Source: Mucilaginibacter glaciei (GTDB lineage Bacteria; Bacteroidota; Bacteroidia; Sphingobacteriales; Sphingobacteriaceae). Taken from it: a DNA stretch of 64,000 nucleotides. Positions 54,727-61,199 of this stretch are shown here, piece after piece. The translations under genes and the position numbers were made by a program. Location of the stretch: assembly GCF_014773245.1 (NCBI RefSeq), contig NZ_JACWMX010000003.1, forward strand, positions 124,001 through 188,000, in the 5' to 3' direction. Each line of letters starts with the position of its first letter. Position 1 is the first letter of the stretch. Below the pieces are notes generated by a model that had not been told where the DNA came from, made no database searches, and saw nothing but the letters and a program-made list of their open reading frames with translations.

Positions 54727-55200
54727 ATGAAGATCACTTTTATAACTGTTGGCAAAACCGAAGATGTTTACCTGAAAGAGGGAATAGAAAAATATGTAAA
54801 GCGGTTAAAGCATTACACCAAACTGGAAATGGCCGAGATCCCCGAACTTAAAAATACCAAGGCCCTTACAGAAGAACAGCAGAAAGCAAAGGAAGCAGAA
54901 TTGATCTTGAAAAAAATTACCCCGTTGGATCATGTGATCTTGCTGGACGAGAATGGCACCGAGTTTACCTCCGTGCAGTTTGCAAACTATTTGAATAAGC
55001 GGTCAGTAACCTCATCGGCGAACTTGATCTTCGTCGTGGGCGGCCCCTATGGTTTTGATGATTCGGTTTACCAGCGCGCTAACGATAAGATCTCGCTAAG
55101 CCGCATGACCTTTTCCCACCAAATGGTGCGCCTGTTCTTTACTGAGCAATTATATCGCGCCTTCAGTATTATTAAGGGCGAGCCATATCATCACCAATAG
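54727..55200 (+). CDS. rlmH: 23S rRNA (pseudouridine1915-N3)-methyltransferase RlmH
   Basis: This 157-residue SPOUT methyltransferase starts MKITFITVGKTEDVYLKEGI. The knot and SAM site are LIFVVGGPYGFDDSVYQRAN, and the C-terminus is SLSRMTFSHQMVRLFFTEQL then YRAFSIIKGEPYHHQ, as in RlmH. It methylates pseudouridine 1915 in helix 69 of the large ribosomal subunit. Length is standard. A block of 89-base repeats follows. Confidence 0.97.
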   Translation: MKITFITVGKTEDVYLKEGIEKYVKRLKHYTKLEMAEIPELKNTKALTEEQQKAKEAELILKKITPLDHVILLDENGTEFTSVQFANYLNKRSVTSSANLIFVVGGPYGFDDSVYQRANDKISLSRMTFSHQMVRLFFTEQLYRAFSIIKGEPYHHQ

Positions 55201-55211
55201 ATATGCCGATT

Positions 55212-55417
55212 TTAAATGCGCGGATGTGCGGATGATAGGAATGAACATCCAGTCAATTTGAAATCTGCATATTTGCACATCTGCACATTTTTTACAGATT
55301 TTAGATGTGCGGATGTGCAGATGAAAAGAATGAATATCCAGTCAATATGAAATCTGCATATTTGCACATCTGCACATTTTTTACGCACATTTGCATATCC
55401 GCACATTTGCACATCAT
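55212..55417. repeat. 89-base tandem repeat with inverted arms (two copies plus fragment)
   Basis: Two copies offset by exactly 89 bases lie at 55212-55295 and 55301-55384. Each runs from a GCGGATGTGCGGATG-like arm, through ATCCAGTCAAT and GAAATCTGCATATTTGCAC, to ATCTGCACATTTTTTAC. The first arm is the approximate complement of the last, so each copy can fold. A third partial run of the same words (CACATTTGCATATCCGCACA) lies at 55385-55417 and reaches the start of the CDF gene. Confidence 0.93.
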
Positions 55418-55423
55418 CATATT

Positions 55424-56338
55424 ATGCACAGTCACGACCACTCCGGCCACCATCACGATCATACACCCAAACTCGACCATCTGAATGCTGCCTTTATCTG
55501 GGGCATTGTGTTAAACTCGGCATTCGTCATTATCGAGGTGATTGCAGGTTTGATGAGCGGATCATTGTCATTACTCACAGATGCCGGGCATAACCTGAGC
55601 GATGTGGCATCGCTGGCGTTGGCGTTGCTGGCATTTAAACTGGCTAAGGCAAAATCAAACAGCCAATACACTTACGGGTACAAACGCAGTACCATCATCG
55701 TGTCGTTCTTCAACGCCGTAATCTTGTTAGTTGCTGTAGGCTTTATTATTTACGAGGCAGTGATCCGTTTTATGCACCCCGAGCCTATTGCAGGCGGTAC
55801 GGTTGCATGGGTAGCCCTGGCGGGGATAGGTGTAAACGGCTTTACGGCCTGGTTATTTGTGAAAGATAAGGAAAGCGACCTGAATGTTAAAGGTGCCTAC
55901 CTGCATATGGCTGTTGATGCCATTGTATCTTTAGGCGTGGTAATATCGGGTGTTGTTATTTACTTTACCGGCCTGGCATGGATAGACAGTGCGGTAAGTA
56001 TCATCATTGGTATCGTGATTTTGATGGGTACCTGGAATTTACTGAAAGACAGCCTCCGGTTAGAAATGGACGGCGTACCTAAAGAGATAGACGTAAAAAA
56101 GATCAAGGCCGAATTGTTAAAGGCAAAAGGAGTGGTAGACATCCATCATATGCACGTTTGGGCCCTAAGTACTACCGAAAACGCGCTGACTGCCCACCTG
56201 GTAGTCAAACCCGAGAATATGAATATGTTTGATGATATCAAGCACGATCTGCGCCACCGGTTAGAGCATCTTTCCATCAGTCACAGTACTTTTGAACCGG
56301 AGTTTTCTGACGAGAAATGTGAGCAGCCGGATTGTTAA
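55424..56338 (+). CDS. CDF-family zinc/cation exporter
   Basis: This 304-residue inner-membrane antiporter (cation diffusion facilitator) has a His-rich N-terminus (MHSHDHSGHHHDHTPKLDHL), six TM helices and the metal sites TDAGHNLSD (H56 and D60 in TM2) and YLHMAVDAIVS (TM5), then a cytoplasmic domain (EIDVKKIKAELLKAKGVVDI, HHMHVWALSTTENALTAHLV). It probably exports Zn or related cations. ATG 55424 is used; the longer frame to 55391 is made of repeat words. A palindromic repeat follows its stop. Confidence 0.94.
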   Translation: MHSHDHSGHHHDHTPKLDHLNAAFIWGIVLNSAFVIIEVIAGLMSGSLSLLTDAGHNLSDVASLALALLAFKLAKAKSNSQYTYGYKRSTIIVSFFNAVILLVAVGFIIYEAVIRFMHPEPIAGGTVAWVALAGIGVNGFTAWLFVKDKESDLNVKGAYLHMAVDAIVSLGVVISGVVIYFTGLAWIDSAVSIIIGIVILMGTWNLLKDSLRLEMDGVPKEIDVKKIKAELLKAKGVVDIHHMHVWALSTTENALTAHLVVKPENMNMFDDIKHDLRHRLEHLSISHSTFEPEFSDEKCEQPDC

Positions 56339-56395
56339 GTATGGATTTTTTCAGAGTTGTATCTTTTTAAGAGCCTTTCTTGAAAATAATAAATT

Positions 56396-56481
56396 GCGTC
56401 ATTGCGAGGTACGAAGCAATCTCTAAACTTGCATATCCTCTTTGGCATATCGGGAGATTGCTTCGTACCTCGCAATGACGC
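56396..56481. repeat. Perfect 28-bp inverted repeat
   Basis: The arm 56396-56423 (GCGTCATTGCGAGGTACGAA then GCAATCTC) is the exact reverse complement of 56454-56481, with a 30-base loop. It shares the CATTGCGAG start and CAATCTC end with the elements at 57070-58046 but differs in the middle. It lies between the CDF and Dabb genes. Confidence 0.95.
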
Positions 56482-56523
56482 GTGGCTTTAAAGTGTAAAT
56501 ATTTTCAATAAATTTAGCAATCC

Positions 56524-56946
56524 ATGAGCACCACTAACCGACGTAAATTTATTGCTACCGCAACTACCGTTGCCGCGGGCACCGTTGTGGCATCGGCTAT
56601 GCCAACCCTAATAAAAACTACAAACATGACAAACAGATATCCCATTGTTCACCACGCCTTGTTCTGGCTAAAAAACCCCGGTTCTATTGAAGATCGCGAC
56701 AAACTGGTTGCAGGTGTAAAATCATTGGGCAAGATCCCAACCATAAAAGAGCTGCACGTAGGCGTTGTAGCCAGTACCGAAAAACGCGAGGTGGTGGATA
56801 ACAGCTGGGGTGTATCTGAAGTGATGTTCTTTGCCGATCTGGCGGGGCAGGCCACCTATCAAAACCACCCCATTCACCAGGAGTTTATAAAAACCCATAG
56901 CCACCTTTGGGAAAAGGTAATTGTTTATGATGCGGTAGACGCGTAA
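56524..56946 (+). CDS. Dabb-domain protein with Tat-type signal
   Basis: This 140-residue protein has an N-terminal twin-arginine-like signal (TNRRKFIATATTVAAGTVVA) followed by a stress-responsive alpha/beta barrel (Dabb) domain: IVHHALFWLKNPGSIEDRDK, IPTIKELHVGVVASTEKREV, VSEVMFFADLAGQATYQNHP and HQEFIKTHSHLWEKVIVYDA. Dabb proteins form dimers with varied enzymatic roles. Export as a folded protein is implied by the signal. It lies between two repeat elements. Confidence 0.9.
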   Translation: MSTTNRRKFIATATTVAAGTVVASAMPTLIKTTNMTNRYPIVHHALFWLKNPGSIEDRDKLVAGVKSLGKIPTIKELHVGVVASTEKREVVDNSWGVSEVMFFADLAGQATYQNHPIHQEFIKTHSHLWEKVIVYDAVDA

Positions 56947-56957
56947 AATGATAAACT

Positions 56958-57037
56958 ATGTCCTTGCGAGCGATAGCGTGGCAATCTCATAGGACAAACG
57001 GATATGCTGAGATCTCCATGTCACTGTCGCACCTTAG
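56958..57037. repeat. Palindromic element, decayed copy
   Basis: The left arm TGTCCTTGCGAGCGATAGCG continues to TGGCAATCTCATAGGAC. The right side reads GATATGCTGAGATCTCCATG then TCACTGTCGCACC, a decayed right arm. Confidence 0.85.
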
Positions 57038-57069
57038 AATAACGCCGTATTTACACCTTAACTCTAACA

Positions 57070-57493
57070 ATGTCCTTGCGAGCGATAGCGTGGCAATCTC
57101 ATAGGATTGGTACGCATACAATAAGTAAGCATGCAGATTAATCAATATTGCGTCTACATAATCACTAATAACTCCAATAATGTATATTATACCGGGGTTA
57201 CAAGCGATTTAAAAAACCGGGTGCTGGAACATAAAGGAAAAATAAAAACCGGTTTTACTGCGAAGTATCAATGTGGTAAATTAGTTTACTTCGAAACCTT
57301 TCAATGGGTTGATGATGCCATCGCACGCGAAAAACAAATAAAAGCTGGTTCGAGAAAAAAGAAAACAGATCTTATTATTGGTCAAAATCCAGATTGGAAT
57401 GATTTAAGTTACGGTTGGTACGATTGAATCTGTATGTTGTTGTCGCTTAGATATGCTGAGATTGCCACGTCGCTATCGCTCCTCGCAATGACA
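57070..57493. mobile_element. Candidate inverted-repeat element carrying a GIY-YIG gene
   Basis: A left arm (57070-57107; TGTCCTTGCGAGCGATAGCG then TGGCAATCTCATAGGA) stands 23 bases before a GIY-YIG gene, and the matching right arm (57449-57493; GATATGCTGAGATTGCCACG then TCGCTATCGCTCCTCGCAAT) stands 21 bases after it. The same two arms are joined directly, without the gene, in the five units at 57517-58046. This is the arrangement of an autonomous element and miniature derivatives. That it moves is an inference. Confidence 0.65.
57131..57427 (+). CDS. GIY-YIG nuclease-domain protein
   Basis: This 98-residue single-domain protein has the GIY part as YCVYIIT (residues 6-12), the YIG part as YYTGVTSDLKNRVLEHKGKI (19-38, with the catalytic Arg at 30) and the acidic helix LVYFETFQWVDDAIAREKQI, then a basic tail KAGSRKKKTDLIIGQNPDW. 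This is the small UvrC-N-like/YhbQ-type group. Such proteins are metal-dependent endonucleases. It lies inside the inverted-repeat element, with array units after it, so cutting the arms or moving the repeats is a possible role (inference). Its function has not been shown by anything in the sequence. Confidence 0.92.
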   Translation: MQINQYCVYIITNNSNNVYYTGVTSDLKNRVLEHKGKIKTGFTAKYQCGKLVYFETFQWVDDAIAREKQIKAGSRKKKTDLIIGQNPDWNDLSYGWYD

Positions 57494-57516
57494 CCTTTTT
57501 TTGTTAAATTTCTATT

Positions 57517-58046
57517 ATGTCCTTGCGAGCGATAGCGTGGCAATCTCACAGGACAAACGGATATGCTGAGATTGCCACGTCGCTATCGCTCCTCGCAATG
57601 ACGCCTTTTTTTTGTTAAATTTCCATTATGTCCTTGCGAGCGATAGTGCTGCGATCTTATTGGACAAATGGGTATGCTGAGATTGCCACGTCGCTATCGC
57701 TCCTCGCAATGACACCTTTTTTTGTTAAATTTCCATCATGTCCTTGCGAGCGATAGCGTGGCAATCTCATAGGACAAATGGATATGCTAAGATTGCCACG
57801 TCGCTATCGCCCCTCGCAATGACACTTTTTTTTTACTCGTTTAATTTCCATCATGTCCCTGCGAGCGATAGCGTGGCAATCTCATAGGACAAATGGATAT
57901 CCTAAGATTACCACGTCGCTATCGCTCCTCGAGATGACACCTTTTTTTGTTAAATTTCCATCATGTCCTTGCGAGCGATAGCGTGGCAATCTCATAGGAC
58001 AAATGGATATGCTAAGATTGCCACGTCGCTATCGCCCCTCACAATG
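57517..58046. repeat. Tandem array of five palindromic units (about 110 bases each)
   Basis: Units start at 57517, 57628, 57738, 57853 and 57963 (periods 111, 110, 115 and 110). Each has a left arm TGTCCTTGCGAGCGATAGCG... ending ATAGGAC, a 7-9 base loop, a right arm GATTGCCACGTCGCTATCGC... ending GCAATGACA, and a T-rich spacer (CTTTTTTTGTTAAATTTCCA). The second unit's left arm is damaged (GATAGTGCTGCGATCTTAT). The right arm carries small insertions relative to the left, so each stem has bulges. The last unit lacks the T-rich spacer. Confidence 0.96.
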
Positions 58047-58064
58047 TATTATTTATAAAAAACA

Positions 58065-58095
58065 AAGCCCCGATAGGACAATCCTACCGGGGCTT
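58065..58095 (-). terminator. Terminator of the DUF5606 gene
   Basis: The stem AAGCCCCGATAGGA / TCCTACCGGGGCTT (one mismatch) has a short loop. On the minus strand it is followed by TTGTTTTTTATAAAT. It lies 25 bases after the gene's stop. Confidence 0.9.
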
Positions 58096-58119
58096 AATAT
58101 ATTTCTAAAGAATAAAAAC

Positions 58120-58629
58120 TTACGCTTTTTTTGCAGGTGCTTTTTTCGATTTGGCTTTTGGTGCTTCGGCGCCTGGTGCTGCAACTTCTTCCTTTACAGG
58201 TTCAGGTGCTAATATTTCTTGTTCTGTAGCAATCGGTGCCGATGGGGCTTCCTCGTTAAATAAAGGCAACTCTTTCAGCAGGTTGAACCAGGTAATGATC
58301 TTCTTCATGTCAGATGCATAAACCTTCTCCTCATCATGGTCGGCAGCTACGGTGTAAAAAAACTCGCGGAGCTTTTTGCCATCTTCCTTACCGGTAGGGA
58401 TGCTATCGGCAGCTTTCATGCGCTCAAAAACATCAGTTAGTTTAATATCGTCTTCCAGTCCAAAAATAGTGATCTCGTTCAAAGCCGCCAATTTAGCGGT
58501 CGAAAGGTTGGCTATCAGCTTCGTTTTTTGCGCATCAAGGCTTTCTAAAACATAACCGGTTTTGTTTTGCGCAAGCGCCCTCCATAAACCCGGTTTACCC
58601 GATACTGCAACAATTCCCTGTAAATTCAT
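58120..58629 (-). CDS. DUF5606 protein
   Basis: This 169-residue cytoplasmic protein begins MNLQGIVAVSGKPGLWRALA, QNKTGYVLESLDAQKTKLIA. The core contains LNEITIFGLEDDIKLTDVFE and DMKKIITWFNLLKELPLF, and the tail from residue 125 is Pro/Ala/Lys-rich, ending KSKKAPAKKA like a histone-type basic tail. This matches the Bacteroidota family DUF5606, function unknown. The basic tail could bind nucleic acid, which is only a guess. Confidence 0.88.
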   Translation of the reverse strand: MNLQGIVAVSGKPGLWRALAQNKTGYVLESLDAQKTKLIANLSTAKLAALNEITIFGLEDDIKLTDVFERMKAADSIPTGKEDGKKLREFFYTVAADHDEEKVYASDMKKIITWFNLLKELPLFNEEAPSAPIATEQEILAPEPVKEEVAAPGAEAPKAKSKKAPAKKA

Positions 58630-58640
58630 CTATTTAGTTA

Positions 58641-58690
58641 TAAGAGTTGTAAGAGTTGTAAAGGTTGAACAATTCCAACTCTATCAACTT
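58641..58690. repeat. Short word repeat (AAGAGTTGT) with inverted copies
   Basis: TAAGAGTTG and AAGAGTTGT stand in direct repeat, with AACTCTATCAACTTTAA inverted nearby. It fills the spacer between the DUF5606 and cyclophilin genes. Confidence 0.6.
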
Positions 58691-58694
58691 TAAT

Positions 58695-59132
58695 TTATTC
58701 TTCTATGATCTCTATTCCTAAAATTTTATCGCCCTGGCGGATGTCGTCAACAACATCAACGTTCTCAACCACTTTACCAAAAACGGTATGGTTACGGTCT
58801 AAGTGAGCGGTGTTTGCACGGCTATGGCAAATAAAGAATTGTGAGCTGCCGGTGTTGCGGCCCGCATGTGCCATTGATAATACACCACGGTCGTGATATT
58901 GGTTATCGCCGGTCAGTTCACAGTCGATACGTTTGCCGGAGCCACCTGCACCGGTACCGGTTGGGTCGCCACCCTGTACCATAAAATTAGGGATAACACG
59001 GTGAAAAGTTACGTTATCATAAAAACCAGTTTTAGCTAAACCTAAAAAGTTTGCTACGGTATTTGGCGCATCTTTGTCAAAAAATTGAACGGTCATGTCG
59101 CCTTTTTCGGTTTTGATTATTGCTTTGCTCAT
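58695..59132 (-). CDS. Cyclophilin-type peptidyl-prolyl isomerase
   Basis: This 145-residue protein starts MSKAIIKTEKGDMTVQFFDK. The cyclophilin core is present: NVTFHRVIPNFMVQGGDPTG (active-site F-H-R), GTGAGGSGKRIDCELTGDNQ, RGVLSMAHAGRNTGSSQFFI, HLDRNHTVFGKVVENVDVVD. It has no signal peptide, so it is cytoplasmic. The longer frame upstream (to 59213) is made of intergenic sequence, so ATG 59132 is used. It probably shares an operon with DUF5606. Confidence 0.95.
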   Translation of the reverse strand: MSKAIIKTEKGDMTVQFFDKDAPNTVANFLGLAKTGFYDNVTFHRVIPNFMVQGGDPTGTGAGGSGKRIDCELTGDNQYHDRGVLSMAHAGRNTGSSQFFICHSRANTAHLDRNHTVFGKVVENVDVVDDIRQGDKILGIEIIEE

Positions 59133-59170
59133 TTTGTTATATTTTAAACAGTTGGCAAAGGTAAGGATTT

Positions 59171-59202
59171 GAGGCGAAAGGTAAAAGGCGAAAGGATAAA
59201 GG
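59171..59202. repeat. Word repeat of GGCGAAAGGTAAAA type
   Basis: AAAGGTAAAAGGCGAAAGG (59177-59195) is the exact reverse complement of 59812-59830 in the signal-peptide codons of the secreted protein gene downstream. It lies just upstream of the cyclophilin gene. Confidence 0.9.
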
Positions 59203-59721
59203 TTACCATTCAATAAATGTAAGTACCATTGCTTTATTAGCAGGATTGTAAGTATAAACTCCCTTTCGGTTAAAGTCGAAATTTGCCTTATCGGTAAAGA
59301 ACTTAGTTTTATCTTTTACAAACTCGGCAGCGCAGTGTTCAAACCATTTCAAACATTTATCTCCGCCCATCAAAAACGCAAAGTATGACATCCTTTTGTA
59401 TTGCAACAGGTTGACATCTTTATACGTTGTAAATTTAAACGTGAATGAAACCTTTTTGAGATAGTTTTCCTTACCAAAAAATTGCATCGAACTACCATCC
59501 TTATCCACAGCTAAATAACTCTCTTCACCATCAATTTTAGGTACTTCTTTAAATATTAATGTGCTATCTGATGATTGCATTTGTTTAATAAGGTACGAAC
59601 GCTTTATTTCCAACCCCGGCATTGCAGGAGGTGGATCACCTTTCTCCTGAGCGCTGGCGCTAAATGATAACAACGTTAATAATGATAAAACCGAAAAAAA
59701 TACCCTTATAAATTTATCCAT
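59203..59721 (-). CDS. Secreted protein of unknown function
   Basis: This 172-residue protein has a signal peptide ending SASAQ (about residue 25). The mature part has a Pro-rich start (EKGDPPPAMPGLEIKRSYLI) and a mixed alpha/beta region (YLKKVSFTFKFTTYKDVNLL, GGDKCLKWFEHCAAEFVKDK, NPANKAMVLTFIEW). No family recognised. It is divergent from the 59792 gene and its stop lies among repeat words upstream of the cyclophilin gene. Confidence 0.75.
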   Translation of the reverse strand: MDKFIRVFFSVLSLLTLLSFSASAQEKGDPPPAMPGLEIKRSYLIKQMQSSDSTLIFKEVPKIDGEESYLAVDKDGSSMQFFGKENYLKKVSFTFKFTTYKDVNLLQYKRMSYFAFLMGGDKCLKWFEHCAAEFVKDKTKFFTDKANFDFNRKGVYTYNPANKAMVLTFIEW

Positions 59722-59774
59722 CGTGTTGGTTTAAACTTTGAGCCTCTAATATAATACCATTTCCAATTAATCGT

Positions 59775-59782
59775 TACATTTG
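59775..59782 (+). promoter_or_regulatory. Bacteroidota -7 box (TACATTTG)
   Basis: This exact TAnnTTTG match ends nine bases before ATG 59792, so any leader would be only a few bases. The final TTG (59780) could be mistaken for a start codon. Confidence 0.42.
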
Positions 59783-59791
59783 GTAACGGCC

Positions 59792-61093
59792 ATGAATATT
59801 CTCAAGAAGCTCCTTTCGCCTTTTACCTTTAACCTTTTACCTAAAAGCTTACTGCTCTTTACCTTTTTGCTTTTGCCTTTTGGCTTAAAAGCGGCCTCCA
59901 TCCTGATCCCGATGGATGAGGAGCAAAAAGACCACCTGAAATCCTACGGTATCGCTTTCTGGACTTTGAAAAACGGCGAAACGGTCGACTGGTTACTTAA
60001 CTACCGCGGCGGCAGTTTCATGATGAAATATAATAAAACCCTGGAAGAAGAATGCAAGATCCGCGGGGTGAGTTACGAAGTAATTGCTGATGCAAAGGTT
60101 ACCCAGATCGAGACGGAAGTAAGTGACCCATCCGTCAATATGGATCTGGTAAAACTAGAAAAGGCACCCAAAATGGCGGTTTACTCTCCAAAAAGTAAAC
60201 TCCCCTGGGACGATGCCGTTACCATGGTTTTAAAATATGCCGAGATCCCTTATGATGTGATTTATGATGAGGAAGTGATCCGCGGTGATTTGCCTAAATA
60301 CGACTGGCTGCACCTGCACCACGAGGACTTTACAGGGCAATTCAGCAAGTTTTACGGAGCCTATCGCTACGCCCCATGGTATGTAGATGATGTTAAGGCC
60401 CAACAGGCTACTGCTAATAAATTAGGGTTTAAAAAAGTATCGCAAATGAAGCTGGCAGTGGTTGAACATATCCGCGATTTTTGCGCTGGTGGCGGTTTCC
60501 TGTTTGCCATGTGCTCCGGTACCGACACTTTTGATATCGCCCTGGCTGCCGCTAATACAGACATTTGTGAAGCCATGTTTGATGGTGATGGTGCCGACCC
60601 TGCAGCGCAGTCCAAACTTGATTTTGGCAACACCTTCGCCTTCCAGAATTTTACGCTGGATATGAACCCTACCTCGCACAGCTTTGCCAATATCGATGTA
60701 AACCAAACAAGGCAGGTAGAGCGTACCCGCGATTTTTTTACGTTGTTTGATTTTTCGGCCAAATGGGATGTGGTGCCCAGCATGCTTACCCAAAACCATG
60801 ATAAAGTGGTGAAGGGCTTTATGGGGCTGACCACCGCTTTTAACAAGAACCGTTTAAAACCCGGTGTGCTTATTATGGGCGAAATGAAAACCGGCAACGA
60901 GGCCCGCTATATTCATGGCGAATATGGAAAGGGCCAGTGGACATTTTACGGCGGCCACGACCCCGAAGATTACCAGCACCAGGTAGGCGACCCACCAACC
61001 GACCTGAAACTTCACCCCAACTCGCCCGGCTACAGGCTGATCTTAAACAATGTGCTTTTCCCGGCAGCAAAGAAGAAGAAACAGAAAACGTAA
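59792..61093 (+). CDS. Conserved secreted protein with GATase1-like core (often labelled asparagine synthetase B)
   Basis: This 433-residue protein has a signal peptide (ending PFGLKA) and a conserved Bacteroidota domain: ASILIPMDEEQKDHLKSYGI, AFWTLKNGETVDWLLNYRGG, SFMMKYNKTLEEECKIRGVS, YDWLHLHHEDFTGQFSKFYG, GGGFLFAMCSGTDTFDIALA and EYGKGQWTFYGGHDPEDYQH. The FAMCSGTDT segment resembles a class I amidotransferase nucleophile elbow, but Asn-synthetase domains are absent. I recall such proteins being automatically called asparagine synthetase B; the sequence does not support that. The signal peptide codons contain a repeated intergenic word. Function unknown. Confidence 0.8.
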   Translation: MNILKKLLSPFTFNLLPKSLLLFTFLLLPFGLKAASILIPMDEEQKDHLKSYGIAFWTLKNGETVDWLLNYRGGSFMMKYNKTLEEECKIRGVSYEVIADAKVTQIETEVSDPSVNMDLVKLEKAPKMAVYSPKSKLPWDDAVTMVLKYAEIPYDVIYDEEVIRGDLPKYDWLHLHHEDFTGQFSKFYGAYRYAPWYVDDVKAQQATANKLGFKKVSQMKLAVVEHIRDFCAGGGFLFAMCSGTDTFDIALAAANTDICEAMFDGDGADPAAQSKLDFGNTFAFQNFTLDMNPTSHSFANIDVNQTRQVERTRDFFTLFDFSAKWDVVPSMLTQNHDKVVKGFMGLTTAFNKNRLKPGVLIMGEMKTGNEARYIHGEYGKGQWTFYGGHDPEDYQHQVGDPPTDLKLHPNSPGYRLILNNVLFPAAKKKKQKT

Positions 61094-61199
61094 TTAAAAG
61101 TTTGTAAAGGAGCGGGGTGCGCGTGTTAGGTGCGCCTGTGGCGATGGGCAAACGTACTATCAATGTCCGCTCTCCGATCCAGAATCACACACCAAATTC

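Larger units (their letters stand above)
57428..58119. other. Gene-free repeat region after the GIY-YIG gene
   Basis: These 692 bases hold the right arm of the GIY-YIG element (57449-57493), five tandem palindromic units (57517-58046) and the terminator of the DUF5606 gene (58065-58095). I see no gene in it. Confidence 0.9.

Noticed and set aside
55391..55423. Longer N-terminus of the CDF exporter
   Set aside because: Its codons are words of the 89-base repeat block; ATG 55424 gives the typical His-rich start.
57517..58046. CRISPR array
   Set aside because: The unit is about 110 bases, palindromic over its whole length, the spacers are also conserved, and no cas gene is present.
59792..61093. 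Asparagine synthetase call
   Set aside because: No AsnB domains are visible; recorded instead as a conserved secreted protein.
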